A stretch of 64,000 nt of DNA from Bursaphelenchus xylophilus (GCA_904066235.2 CAJFCV020000006.1:5890001-5954000), one strand, 5' to 3'. Shown: positions 1 to 11,512, counted from the first letter of the stretch. Numbers and translations: made by a program. The notes: generated from the sequence alone by a model not told the origin.

Positions 1-656
1 CGTGGTTATTCAGTCTAGATTTGCCTTTTACCGCGATGACTAACTCCGAGGGATGACTTTGCCAAACTCCCCGATGACGACCATTGCGATTTCCAATCTT
101 GTTCGTCCAACAACTTTTCCTTTCCCCTCTTTTTCTTATAAGTAGTAAAATAACTCAAAACGACTTCATTATGACAATCCTTCCCCCTTTTTGAATGTCT
201 GCCTTTTTTATCAATCGAATGTTTACACCTGCGGCTTATTGTTAAGCTCGCTGAACACGAGAGATTATAATATTTTGCGGGTCGATTTCCCTTCCCGTCA
301 ATGAATTTATGGTGATATTGTTCGCACTCTCTTAACCTTCATAAAACCCAAATTAATTGCGCGACGAATGTTTTTTGTTTTGAGTTGGGAGGCTTTCTTC
401 TCTTTTCTCGTCGACTGATTAGACTCTTCTCGACTTCAGAAGCCCCCACTTTGAGCGGAATTCTTTTTATTGTTCATTCCCCTGATTTTTCTGCCTTTTT
501 TTGATTCATCCAAACAAAAAAGTTTTTTCTTTTAGATATTCAGAACATAAGGGATATTCAAATATTGCGAGCCCGGGCTGGACTAGCCTTGTTCTTCAAA
601 TTAATCTTGGCGTAGACGCCGCTCCTTCAATCGGCTGGATTGGGGTAGGAGTGGGG
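1..656. promoter_or_regulatory. Upstream region of the calpain gene
   Basis: I see no convincing exon here. A pyrimidine-rich acceptor (TTTTCTTTTAG, ending at 535) lies about 120 bp before the first usable ATG of the calpain. It could be a spliced-leader acceptor or the end of an upstream intron. The rest is AT-rich sequence without recognisable structure. Confidence 0.4.
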
Positions 657-3600
657 ATGAGTAAGATGCGGCTTTCTCGATTGCGCAAGGTCAGTCGATT
701 GGATGGCCAAGATTTTCATCGATTGAAACGAGAATGCCTGAAGGGACAACATTTATTTGTTGATCCAGAATTCCCTCCGACGAACGTTTCCTTATTTTTG
801 GATCGAAATCGGAGTGCTGACATTGTTTGGAAGAGGCCGAGTGTAAGCTTTTAACAGTTTTTAATGTACTTGAAGTCTTCTTTAATTTTTTTCACAATCC
901 AAGACCTTTTTTAGTATAATTTATTCTGATTTTATTGTTTGTTTGATTCTGCAAACAAATGACTCTTTTATTGAGTAATATGTTTGTAAAATGAATCTGC
1001 AGAATTTCCTTTCAACTTTCTAGGCCCCATGTTTAATATTTTGTTATTCAGACATAAATGTTTTTCTTTTTTCGCAAGAATCTGAATTCTTATTCCTTGA
1101 CTTAAAGGTCATTGACATCAGTTTTTACTATTACTAATCGTGTATAACATTTTAATGTCTGTTATACGTTATCCAATTTTATCCCGCTGTCAAGGAACGA
1201 CTTCCTAATTTCGTCATTGTTGCGCAATATTGCAAAATTGCAAGAATTTTGAGTCATCTTTTCCGCGTTCAGACTTTTCGGGTCGATGACAGTTTGGGTC
1301 AACACGAAATCGATCAGGATAAGACTTACAAGGGATCGGCAAAAGCGCGCACCCTGGTTTTTTCTTGAAACATGTACCATTTGAAAGAGCGTAAAAAACT
1401 GGTCTAGGATCACCTTTTATTAGCTGCTATTTTTTCTCTACGCCTTCGCTAGCGAGCATTCTTTAGTTCTAGGCTTATCTCACCCTTTTTCCGAGCAAAC
1501 AAATCCGAACGATTTCCAAAGCACAGCGCAGCAGTGCTTCGGTGGCCTAGTGGGGTAAGGCGCTGAACGAGGCGAACCTGCGAACCGGGTTCGAAACCTC
1601 TTTTGATTTTTTTGATTTTCTTTATATTGCAAATCAAATATGGCCTGGAAATAGTGTTTGAGTGTCGTGTAGACATTTGTGGTATTTGTGGTATAATCGG
1701 AGTAGTTTTTTTAAGAAAAAACAGAGATTTTTTAAATTCTTTCAAATTTGTAGTACTTGCCCTTGAAGTGGGTATCTTCTATGGCTGGAACTTTCAACGA
1801 CTTTCAGATTTTTACGAATTAAGCCCAGTAACGGAAAGTACGTGAAAATTGAGTCTGAAAACGGTTTACATGTTTTCTACCCGCTATGTTGCATTGGGTT
1901 ACACGACCTAAAAGATCGCGTGATCACACATTGTGAACATGGACTTGGGTATCTCAAGGTCGGAAAAAAGTGTGTATTCTTTGGCATAGGGTGAAGCGTT
2001 GGACGTCATAGGTACGTATGGGACATATGAAAAGTAATTATTGAATCTTTTTAGCCGTTCAGAAGCAAAGAGTCGTGAAATCCAACCGGGATTTTTAAAA
2101 AATGCTCGCTAGCTAGGGCGTAGAGCAAAAATAGCAGCTAATAAAAGGTGATCCTAGACCAGTTTTTTACGCTCTTTCAAATGGTATATGTTTCAAGAAA
2201 AAACCAGGATGCGCGCTTTTGCCGATCCCTTGTTAGGTAGAGACCCAGAGCAAGGTCAAGAGGTGCCTTGGCGAAGCCGCTGGAACCTTTACGGACTCTC
2301 GGCGAAGGCTCGGCGGAGGCTTGGCGAAGACAATGTATGACCACCTTTTCTATTGTTAACCTTGGTTTTCATGCCCTTGAAATATTGCATAACGTATATA
2401 TAAAAGGCCAAAACTTGCTCCAAAAACTAAGATCCGTAAATTTTACCTGGATATTATTGCAGTAACACCTGTGAAATACCTCAAAATAGATGATAAACTG
2501 TCCAGGGCCTGATAAATTTATTTATGTTAACTAATCCTTCTCCTGGTCTCCCTCGTGCATATAACGACCGGTATAGGCATCCCAAACTATCACCGATTCG
2601 AACTGTCGTTAACCCAAAAACTCGTGGCGTCATCTTTTTTTTGTGATAAATACTTGTTGCATAAATTTTATTAAATGTTGTTATAGTTGTTACGCAGTTT
2701 GATTTTTGCTGCTTCAGTTTTTCTGCTGGCTTTTGTATAAAAATAGAGACAACTTCATCCTTTTTGCAGCCAATTAATTGTAATCGAATTTGAGTACTCT
2801 TGAACTCTAGTCGGTCTTCGGAACCAGTTCTGAATCATCCAAAGTAATAGTTTTTTTATGATTTAGGAGTTATGTGACAACCCACGCCTTTTCGTGGAAG
2901 GGGCCAGTCCGAATGACGTCACTCAAGGAATCCTCGGAAACTGTTGGTTTGTCTCCGCTTGCTCTGCATTGACTCACAATGAAGCATTGTTAGAGAAGGC
3001 AAGTTGAACACACAATTTAAAAACTATATGATGTCGTCCAAACCACGGTTAAAAAGCATTATGACACCTTTAAATCTGGATGATTGTAAAATACCTTATT
3101 CTTAGGTAATCCCTGACGCCAATGGCCAAGAATGGGGTCCAAATTACAGTGGGATCTTTCTCTTCCAGTTCTGGAGATTCGGAGAGTGGATTCAAGTAGT
3201 TATCGATGATCTTTTACCCACCAAAGACGGGAAGTTGTTATTCGCGCGGTCTAAAACTCCAAACGAATTCTGGAGTGCACTTCTGGAAAAGGCATTCGCA
3301 AAGTAAGTGAAGTCGTGGTATTACATTTACAGTTAATTGAAGTTTTGTTTATGATCGTAATTCTTTAGGCTTTATGGGTGTTATGAGAATTTGGTGGGCG
3401 GCCAGTTGGCCGATGCCCTGCAAGATGTTTCCGGAGGTGTTGCCGAAACAATTAATGTCAAGAAATATTTCCACGAAGAACAGAAAAGCACACCAACAGA
3501 TCTTTTTCGATTACTGAGGACGGCCTTTGACCAACAAGCGTTAATCGTGGCCGCGATCGCGGTAAGCCGCGATTAGTTTAGAGGTGGCAATCGGGCTGGC

Positions 3601-5003
3601 CCGGCGCTTTTGCAAATCTGTTCAGAGACTGCCTGGCCCGCTAAAATGGGTCGGATAAAGACGTTTGCACTTTTTTTCGGACGTCTGGAATAGCCGTAAA
3701 GGTAGCTAAAATCAAAACGTTGGATCGCGTCGGCTTTTTTCCTATAGGTTTATACCGCTATATGACTCTATGTTTACAGTAATCACAAATTGCATCAACG
3801 CTTTTATTTACATCGCGTCATCAAATTACAGTCAATTCTTTCAGTTTACTATACAATCTAAAAATGCAAAGATTTTTACCCGACCCTTACATATCAGCCC
3901 GTCGGAAAGATAGTGACGGGTCGTCGCAGCAAAATTTTTCGCCTCGCCGAAACGAGGCCCGATTGTCTCCTCTACCTTAGCTAACGATCTTGAACATCCT
4001 TCAAGAAACATTCAGTTTTGTTTTAGGCCAAGTCAAAAGAAGACATCGAAACGAGTTTACATTGCGGTCTAGTGGTTGGTCATGCCTATGCAGTAACTGC
4101 TGTTCGTTATATCCAACTTGACACAGCCAGTCCCTCCAATTCTGAAGAATTCGACCATTCCACAGCCAGTCGAATCTTCTCAACTCCCCTCCGAAAAATG
4201 ATGATCCGACTTCAGAACCCGTGGGGTGAAAAAGAATGGAATGGGCCATGGTCTGATGATTCTCCGGAATGGGAACAAGTAGGTGGCTGTTGGGAATTGT
4301 ATTGTTTCTTTAGGTAAGCAGTGCCCATAAGGCCGAATTGGGGATTACGGTAGACGAAGATGGAGAATTTTGGATGCCGTGGGATGAATTCATCAGATAT
4401 TTTACCGATATCAGTGTCTGTCAGCTGTTTAATACAAGTGCGGCCAAGAAATCGAAAGCTTTTCAACTCAGATATCATGAATTCGTCGCTTTCGATCGAT
4501 GGACAACCAATAATGTAAAGCTGGGGGCACCGAATGATCGGGCTGGGGGATGTGCCAACTTTCCAGGAACATTCTGTCTGAATCCACAATATTGTTTTGA
4601 CATTAAACACGCACAGGAATTGATGCTGGCATTGACCCAGAAGGAAGTGCCACCAGTCACTGGCAAGCAAAGGGAACCCTTTATCACCATCGGAATGCAT
4701 GTGATGAGAGTGGAGTGCAATCGGAAGTATAGGATACATCAGGTTGGCCTTTATTGTTCTATTTTTTATGACTATTTGAAGGCGATAGATCCAGTGGGGA
4801 CATCTGATTATGTGGGGAGTAGATCTGTCTACCTGCATTTGAAAGGAATGATTCCTGGGAGATATATTGTTATTCCGACCACATATGCACCTCGAGAACA
4901 GACGGAATTTATGCTGAGGATATACAGTAATGAGAATCTGAGGCCTCGACTTCTCGATGATGATTTTCCTATATTTGGTAAGCATACAAGGATGAAGAAA
5001 TAA
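657..5003 (+). CDS. Calpain cysteine protease without penta-EF-hand domain
   Basis: Calcium-dependent intracellular cysteine protease. Exons read 657-842, 2867-2998, 3106-3302, 3369-3561, 4027-4278 and 4314-5003, about 549 residues. The N-terminal [12 protein letters not shown] motif leads into the protease core. Catalytic Cys lies in QGILGNCWF (about residue 88), His in VVGHAYAVT (about 255) and Asn in [14 protein letters not shown] (about 300), so the triad is intact. A C2-like domain follows ([21 protein letters not shown]). The protein ends after it with no EF-hand region, as in most nematode calpains. The ATG at 657 is the first in frame after a candidate acceptor at 535. The 2-kb first intron and the fourth intron each carry a MITE. 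Intron 2 has a GC donor. The last codons are uncertain, because a GTAAGC donor at 4978 could splice to a short further exon near 5167. Confidence 0.9.
1329..2232. mobile_element. PIF/Harbinger-like MITE with long inverted arms
   Basis: The two ends (about 1329-1458 and 2100-2232) are long imperfect inverted repeats. They begin CAAGGGATCGGC and end GCCGATCCCTTG. TTA flanks both sides (1326-1328 and 2233-2235), the 3-bp TWA-type target duplication typical of PIF/Harbinger elements. No transposase is visible in the 904 bp, so the element is non-autonomous. It sits in the first intron of the calpain gene. The superfamily is inferred only from duplication size and sequence. Confidence 0.7.
1536..1608 (+). 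repeat. tRNA-like (pol III A/B box) sequence inside the MITE
   Basis: TGGCCTAGTGGGG (1543-1555) fits a pol III A box, and GGTTCGAAACC (1588-1598) is a perfect B box at tRNA-like spacing. The acceptor and T stems do not pair over their full length, so this is not a functional tRNA. It is more likely a tRNA pseudogene or the head of a tRNA-derived SINE inside the DNA element. Confidence 0.5.
3579..3974. mobile_element. hAT-like MITE in calpain intron 4
   Basis: The ends are TAGAGGTGGCAATCGGGC and GCCCGATTGTCTCCTCTA, an inverted pair with two mismatches. The flanking octamers GATTAGTT and CCTTAGCT agree at 5 of 8 positions, consistent with an aged 8-bp hAT target duplication. The 396-bp element has no coding capacity and fills most of intron 4 (3562-4026). 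Confidence 0.6.
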
Positions 5004-5502
5004 GTCCGATTTTGGGATTCTGAAAAAGACTCTAAATGAAAGCGCTTTTCTTTTATTGCTTTCCAAGCTTTCCAAAACTCTATCAAAAAATTTTTTTTAT
5101 TTTGCTTGTCGAACATGGTTTTTATAGATAGATAAGGTGGAAACTAACTGAATCGGATATTTTTAGCCAGTCCGAGTTAATTAACCTCTCTCATTTTACA
5201 TCAAAAATCTTGTTTATTCGCATGAGAAGTTGCTTCGCGAAACGCTAATTTTAGGTGCTTCGGGTATACCCACGGGGTGAAAATACCCGAATTTTCCGAA
5301 CCCTAACGAAAACTCGCTAAGTACGTTAAAGAACGAAAAAAATCGGAGTGCACCTTTTTGATCGCAACCGTGCGCGAAATTGACAATAAGTAGGTGCGAA
5401 AATTGGTTTCCCGAACTTTTATAAATCACCGTGTTTATACGTACTTCATCAAATCATTAACAAAATTCGTTGATCACAATTTATTGTTCGGATTGTTTAG
5501 AG
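5004..5502. other. Intergenic, with a weak inverted repeat
   Basis: No gene is seen. Sequences near 5224-5262 and 5390-5424 are imperfect inverted copies (AAACGCTAATTTTAGGTGCTT against AAGTAGGTGCGAAAATTGGTTT), possibly a decayed MITE. A TTGTTTAG acceptor ends at 5500 and belongs to the next gene. Confidence 0.4.
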
Positions 5503-5907
5503 ATGTTTGGAATTCGTGCCTGCAATCAGCCTAAGACCGTCTCACGAATCAAAATCTACGACCTCCAGATCCGTCTGGACAGCCCCAAACATGTCAGTAT
5601 TGTAATTACTCATGAAGGCCAACGCCATCAATCTCCGCTTCACTTTGTGGACAAAGAGACCATCTCAATCGACGAGTCCTTCATTCTCCATTCCAAATTT
5701 GTTTGTCAGAAGATCTCTGCAGAAGTGTGGACCTTGAGTAAAAAGGGAATCCTCAAATGTTTTGCCCGATCTTCACTTCAGATCAAGTTGGACAACGACT
5801 CTTCAGAAGAGATTCTGGATGTGAAGAAGGTGAAGGGAATGGGGAATGACATTATCGGCAGAATCAGCTTAAAGATCTCCTCTTTCGACGATCCATATTA
5901 TCTGTGA
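5503..5907 (+). CDS. Small single-exon protein, possibly C2-like fold
   Basis: Predicted 134-residue intracellular protein with no signal peptide or membrane segment. The ATG at 5503 lies 2 bp after a TTGTTTAG acceptor, a typical spliced-leader arrangement. An in-frame ATG at 5470 lies before that acceptor and is less likely. Alternating hydrophobic strands (SRIKIYDLQIRLD, HVSIVITHEG, KISAEVWTLSKKG, IIGRISLKISSF) suggest an all-beta sandwich, perhaps a divergent C2 domain, but no calcium-binding aspartate loops are obvious. AATAAA occurs about 45 bp after the stop. The function is not recognised. Confidence 0.6.
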   Translation: MFGIRACNQPKTVSRIKIYDLQIRLDSPKHVSIVITHEGQRHQSPLHFVDKETISIDESFILHSKFVCQKISAEVWTLSKKGILKCFARSSLQIKLDNDSSEEILDVKKVKGMGNDIIGRISLKISSFDDPYYL

Positions 5908-6259
5908 GGATCGTTTACGGGTGTTACAAGAACTTTTAATATTTGAAATAATAAAACTTGAACATGGTACAGCGTCTTTTGGTTATCTCAGATGATTTTG
6001 TTGATTGTTTTGGATAAATTTTAGTGTAACATTACCAGAAGTCTTTCTTATCAGCAAAATCAGATAAAGAAATATTTAAAATGGGATTAAAAATATTACT
6101 TCTGTCTACAATAAACTTTCAGCCATTTCTTAGATTTTTAACAGACTTGTCTCTTCATTTCTGGAATAATTATCGCCCTGTGATTGTAAGTCTACTGATA
6201 ATTCACAAAATTGGACTTATCTATCTCTTATCAGTTGCGGACATTATAAGGAAAAACTA

Positions 6260-8537
6260 ATGAAGATGCATTTAGTTGAAAGAAAAATGGCGTTAACTGT
6301 TTGGGCCGTTCTTTTCTTAGCTTTATTCAGCTCCGCCAACGGATTCAGGGACGATTCAAATGAATATTTTGCTGATTCAACTGAAGAAAGTTACGGGGGA
6401 GAAGAGCAAGTGTATAAGAGGTTTCTGAAGAGCGTAAGTCTTCAGATTTTAGCAATAAACAATGAATATTGATTTAGAAAGTAAGGCTGGAGACCGCCTC
6501 AACAGAAGGCCGAGATACTTACTACACTTACAAATCTATCTGCTACGTCGATGGAGTCCCCCAAATCGTTGACGGATTTGATTGCCGGAATCAAGTAGCC
6601 TCAGGGCGCCATCAAAATTCTATCAATGCCTCGGGCTGGTCTTATCTAGAAATCGAGACCTTCAATTCGGCCGATCCGGATGTTCAAGCGTATGCCGCGG
6701 GCGTTCTTGAGGGAGTCTTGGGACGAACCGTGCTGGAATATGCTCTTCAGAATACAATGTACACGTACTGCGATGGCTTCAGCCAATATTGCGAGAGACT
6801 GAACAAGTATCTGAATGCAAACTTGGCCTATATCAAAGAGAAGATTGAGAGTGCCCCGAAGGATGATCTTTACTGGCAGAGTGTTAAACGAGTCATGTTA
6901 CAGCTGAGTGGAGTCTGGGATGGGTTCAAGGGAAGAAAGTTTGATCCCAAGATCAACTACAAAGTTACTCCCGTTTAGTAAGTTAAAAAAAATGAAAATA
7001 TGAGAGCACTTGCTATTCATAAATTTATTTTAGCCTAATCAACATCAACGGAGAACTTTATGATCTGGAAAAGAAGTTCAACAAGACCAAGGATCCCGTT
7101 AATGCTCTCGAGGGAGAGAAATGCTCCGGATTTGTGAAGATTACACCCAACAACGAAGATATCTTAATCTCTCAGGTCACAATGAGTGGATTCCAAAATC
7201 TTCTCAGAGTTCTGAAGATGTACAAGTTTGGATATCGTGAGTAATGTTGCATAAAATAAATAGTATTTACAGAGAAATACAACTATCCCGGACACACCAC
7301 GACTTTCTCGAGCTACCCTGGGATGCTCTATTCCTCCGATGACTTTGCTTTAACCAGTGCTGGATTAGTAAGTAATAAAAATGCAAAAACAGCATCTTCA
7401 GGCTGTAATTGAGACTACTGTAAGCATCTTCAACACCAAAGTTTTGGATGCCGTGAAGCCAGAAGGACAACTTCACACCTGGATCAGAGCGATTATCGCC
7501 AATCAATTGGCCAGAACTGGTCGGGAATGGTGCAAAGTCTTTGCGAGACACAACTCGGGTACCTACAACAACCAATGGGTTGTGCTGGATTACAAATTAT
7601 TTACTCCAAAGAAGGAATTACCGGAATTTGGATTACTTTATGTCTTAGAACAAATGCCGTGAGTTTAAAATATTATATAAGGCTTCTGCGTTAGTAATCC
7701 AATCGTATAGAAAGCGCCGAATTTTGACTGTAAGAAAAGTCGCGTTACGTAATATTGTGCAACAACTTCTAACAGTCAGGATCTTTGCGATTGGTCGAAT
7801 TACTAACGCACATGCCTTATATGACAAAAGTGAAATATCTTATATTATTTAGGGGAAACATTGTCTACGCTGACGAGACCGAATATTTGAAGAGAAATAC
7901 TTACTTTGCTTCTTACAATCTCCCATTCTATGAGTCTACCGCCAAATTGAGTGGCTTTGATATTAAAGGGCCTGAATTCTACTGGTTTAATTGGACTGAT
8001 TGCCCCAGGGCAAACATCTTCAGAAGAGATCACTCAAAGGTTGTTGATCTAGACACGTTGACAACCCTGATGAGGTATAATGATTACACTCACGAACCTT
8101 TCAGTCGGTGCAACTGCACTCCACCGTACACTGCCGAAGCTGGTAAGTGAATTTAAAATCTTTACGAAGATGTTGTTGATGTTATGTAACTTTATATGAA
8201 TGCTATTCTTCCAGCCATTTCTGCTCGCGGTGATCTGAACCCAGCCAACGGGACCTTTCCGATCCCCGGAATGGGCCATGTTAATCACGGTGCTCTTGAT
8301 TACAAAGGCACCAATTACCAGCTGTTCCAACAACTCAGATTCAGAGCTTGGGGTGGTCCCACTTATGGAAATGTCCCTCCCTTCCAATGGAGCAAATCAG
8401 ATTTGGTAAGGAGTTTATTTTATTCACAACTATCTATTCAGGCCAAGACAGTAAAGCATATTGGACATCCAGATCTGTGGAAATTCACTCTAGTAGAACA
8501 CAAATGGGAAACGTTCGATGTGAAAGTTGAACTCTGA
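6260..8537 (+). CDS. Phospholipase B-like (PLBD/LAMA) lysosomal hydrolase
   Basis: N-terminal-nucleophile hydrolase of the phospholipase B-like family, expected in lysosomes or secreted. Eight exons: 6260-6433, 6478-6977, 7034-7236, 7273-7367, 7402-7658, 7853-8142, 8215-8405 and 8442-8537, about 601 residues (vertebrate PLBD2 is of similar length). A signal peptide (MALTVWAVLFLALFSSANG) starts at an inner Met; an upstream Met at 6260 adds nine residues. Family landmarks are EKCSGFVKITP (its Cys is the likely autoprocessing nucleophile), FSSYPGMLYSSDDF, RHNSGTYNNQWVVLDYK, ADETEYLKRNTYFASYN and LMRYNDYTHEPFSRC. The usual SHNTW motif reads SQVTMSG here, so His is replaced by Gln. Intron 5 carries a MITE. 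The 3' end faces the convergent metallo-beta-lactamase gene 74 bp away. Confidence 0.88.
7675..7822. mobile_element. Small MITE in intron 5 of the phospholipase B-like gene
   Basis: The 148-bp segment starts ATATAAGGCTTCTGCGTTAG and ends CTAACGCACATGCCTTATAT, an imperfect inverted repeat of about 30 bp per arm. It makes up most of a 194-bp intron, whereas neighbouring introns are 36-72 bp. No coding capacity. The family is unknown. Confidence 0.6.
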
Positions 8538-8610
8538 TGACCCACAAGCAATCGTTATCTTACTTGTTATGTTTCTGACATTAAATTTACAATTTGATGA
8601 GCATCCGACC

Positions 8611-9504
8611 TTATTTTAGGGCTTGACTTATGGTTTGAGCTTTCCTCAGAATTTCAAAAGAGTCTCTGTTCAGTTCCAATTTCTGTAGTTTATCCACTGA
8701 TTCGAATACAACATTCCCAAAAGCTTCTCTAAAAACTATATTTTCTTCTCATTCATGTTACTTACAAACCACTAGGAGAGATGATTCCAGCAATAATCGA
8801 AAACAAAAATCTCCTGAAAATCCTGAAAGTTGGTTGGCAAGGCTCATCAGAATCGTATAAAACTGCACTGTATCTAATACACGAAGGTTGGATTTGATCT
8901 TGTATGAGATCGAGGACCTTCGAGAATGACCTCACATATTGTTTTATATCGGATCCGACAAAAGCTAAGCGCACGGGCTCTATCTGATAGTAAAGATGTC
9001 CCGTAAAGAGTCGATTCTCAGCTTCAAACCAAACAACCATGGAATCTGGAGTAATCCCGGGAGTGTGGATTACTGTAAGATACAAGTCATCATTCAAGTA
9101 AATCCGTTCATTGTCGTCCAACCACCTGGTTATTCGATAGTTCTTCACCTCCCATTGAGCATTTGTTTTCGTCTCGGAATACTTTTTGTTGGCCGATGAA
9201 GCACACAGATCCTCGATTTTATGACTTTTTCCCATTTTTCCAACGGCCGAAAATAAATGATTGGCTCCAGTCTAATAAAATTATGTCTTAAGTTGGGAGA
9301 AATTACCTGATGAGCAAGATTCGCAGTGTTGAGAACCAAAATACTACCATCCTTAACCTGAGTTTGCTCTCTTACGAATGTTAGCAGGTCTCCAGAGCCT
9401 GCTCCGGTATCAATTAAAACACCTGCAAATTCATTTTGTTGTGCAACACTAGCAAGGAAAGCTCCCTTATGGGCACTAATGTGTTGACAAACGACTAATG
9501 CCAT
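8611..9504 (-). CDS. Metallo-beta-lactamase-fold protein, predicted inactive
   Basis: Three exons (9504-9307, 9271-8766, 8728-8611) encode 273 residues. VLIDTGAGSGDLL is the first beta-sheet aspartate motif, ILVLNTANLAHQTGA occupies the HxHxDH position, VIHTPGITPDSM the second metal-His motif and ENRLFTGHLYY the bridging-Asp motif. The order matches the MBLAC-type metallo-beta-lactamase fold. Most metal ligands are substituted: HxHxDH reads A-N-L-A-H, the second motif has Ile for His, and the bridging Asp is His. A hydrolytic role is therefore unlikely and a binding or structural role is inferred. No signal peptide is seen. The gene converges on the phospholipase B-like gene. Confidence 0.75.
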
Positions 9505-9739
9505 TTTTTAGAGCAGGTCCAGTCTGTTATCTACCGGAGTTGGACGATTGGGGAAAAAGACGATTGGGGAAAAGTACGATTGGGGAAACCGAAAAGTATT
9601 ATTTTTCTTCCATGCAAATGTCGAAGTTAGGATATAATCGAGGGTGCTCATTTCGAAAATGACATTCATTTTTTTGATTCTTACTTTTTTCCTTAAGTAG
9701 TACTGTAAAGTAGTAATTTTTCATTTTTTTTCATAAATA

Positions 9740-10944
9740 TTAGGTTGATTCAAAAGTTTTTCCACATTTTTTTGAGACACCTCAAAATAAAATTCCTGGA
9801 GCCTGATTGAATGTACGTTAAAACTGAAAGCATAGATGTATGGGGCAGAACATTGCAAAATTTTTGATTCGTAGCATTTTATTTTATACAAGCTTCCTTT
9901 CAGAATATTTCAAAAATACTAAAAATTTCTCCGTTTGTGTCATGGTGAATATCCCGGGCCCTAGCAATTTTCCAGCCCACTAAAAAGTCTCGGGTTTTGG
10001 GTTATTCGTACTGGGGATGGCTGTAGTTTCTTCTGAATTTATTGCTCTACTTATATCTACACTGACGTTTTTTGTAGCATCCCATAAAGTTGGCCGGAGA
10101 GCCGAGCTACCGATCAAAAGCAGATTTTTAAAAATTTTTTGAAAGGAGTTAGATTTTTTTGACTCGGCTGCCATTCAGGTTGTACAAAGACAGTATGCGG
10201 ATGATACATTCAAAAAGTCACCAACTGAAATTGCCTTATAAGGTAGAAAAGTATCATAAACTGCACTTTTAGGCGAATTTTTGTAATTTTTTTACTGGTA
10301 TTTCAAGAGGACCTTCAGCTTAGCGCGTCTAGCAACTGATAGTGTATGTCAAGTAGGATCAATTATTTATTAAATAACTAGGATACCGGGCAAGAGTAAT
10401 GAACAGAAAACGTTTTTGTAAAAATCCCCTAAATTTCGTAAAATATTGGTAGATTAAAAAGATTCGATTTTTCTGCCGCATAGGTAAAGCTAGCGCGAAT
10501 GTTTAGCATTGGCGTTGTAGTGCTACTCATACACTACAATAACAGAAAGCGTTATCTCTTAGTGCTTCTAATAGCTGCGTCTACAGGGTCTACTTTTGCC
10601 AGACCCTAATTTTTGATTTTTCGCACTAAAAATTTTTCGACTAGCCCTATAGCAAATTGTCCTCGATGCCATAGAGATTACATACAGGCATACCATATTC
10701 GAGAATATTAAGAAGATACAGCCACTCTAGACGTAACGCCGGCGGTTTACTTTTTCTTCCTTCGAGTAGTTAAGGTTTAACACGGCGCTACTACTACAAA
10801 TTGCTAAGTTGTAAAAAGTTATTAATCTACTATAATCTACAAACAGCCTTCTTTCTAACAAGATATATATCAGGCCCACTGGCTTTGGTCTAAATTTTTT
10901 AAAATTTTTTAAAGACATGTGGAAAAACTTTTGAATCAACCTAA
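9740..10944. mobile_element. Mariner-like element nested in the foldback element
   Basis: Both ends carry a perfect 28-bp terminal inverted repeat beginning TTAGGTTGATTCAAAAGTTT, with TA on each side (9738-9739 and 10945-10946). TTAGGTTG ends and TA duplication are typical of mariner elements, as is the length of 1,205 bp. I find no intact transposase; only short open stretches remain (for example 9980-10174 on the minus strand), so the copy is decayed or was never autonomous. It interrupts the left arm of the surrounding foldback element and therefore inserted later. Confidence 0.75.
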
Positions 10945-11106
10945 TACTCGATATAGTGGTTTTCGAGGGTGCTGATTTCGAAAATGATGTTCATTTTTTC
11001 TGAAACTTACTAGTTTTCCTTAAGCAGTAGTGTTAAAAAGTAATTTTTTGAAATTTTTAAAAAAATACTCGATTTAGGGGTTTTCGAGGGTGCTGATTTC
11101 GAAAAT

Positions 11107-11512
11107 CATGTTCATTTTTCCTCTAGTACTATATAGTACTATTCTGATACTATATAGTACGAGGTCAAAATATGGCTTTTGACGTTAATGGTGTTGTTTT
11201 GATGCTTAGTACTCTTCAAAAACACGTTTTAAAGACTTGGTGCTATATAGTACTGTCTGATACTATGTAGTACGAAGTAAAAATAGGCGTACTAAGCACC
11301 AGAACAACACCACGAACGCCTAAAGGCCAACTTTACACCTCGTACTACATAGTATCAGGTAGTACTATATAGCACCAAGTCTTTAAAACGTGTTTTTGAA
11401 GAGTACTAAGCATCAAAACAACACCATTAACGTCAAAAGCCATATTTTGACCTCGTACTATATAGTATCAGAATAGTACTATATAGTACTAGAGGAAAAA
11501 ATGAACATGATT
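11107..11512. repeat. Perfect to near-perfect hairpin in the foldback element
   Basis: About 190 bp on each side of roughly 11308 are inverted copies. They include repeated CTATATAGTACT motifs and CAAAACACGTTTT-type blocks. This is the inner part of the foldback arms. Its low divergence suggests recent formation or gene conversion between arms. Confidence 0.75.

Noticed and set aside
1536..1608. A functional tRNA gene
   Set aside because: A and B boxes are good, but the acceptor stem does not pair and the T stem has mismatches, so a working cloverleaf is not supported.
4212..5075. A 287-codon minus-strand open frame
   Set aside because: It lies antisense to the last calpain exons, whose protein match is strong. 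Mirror frames of this kind are common opposite well-conserved coding sequence.
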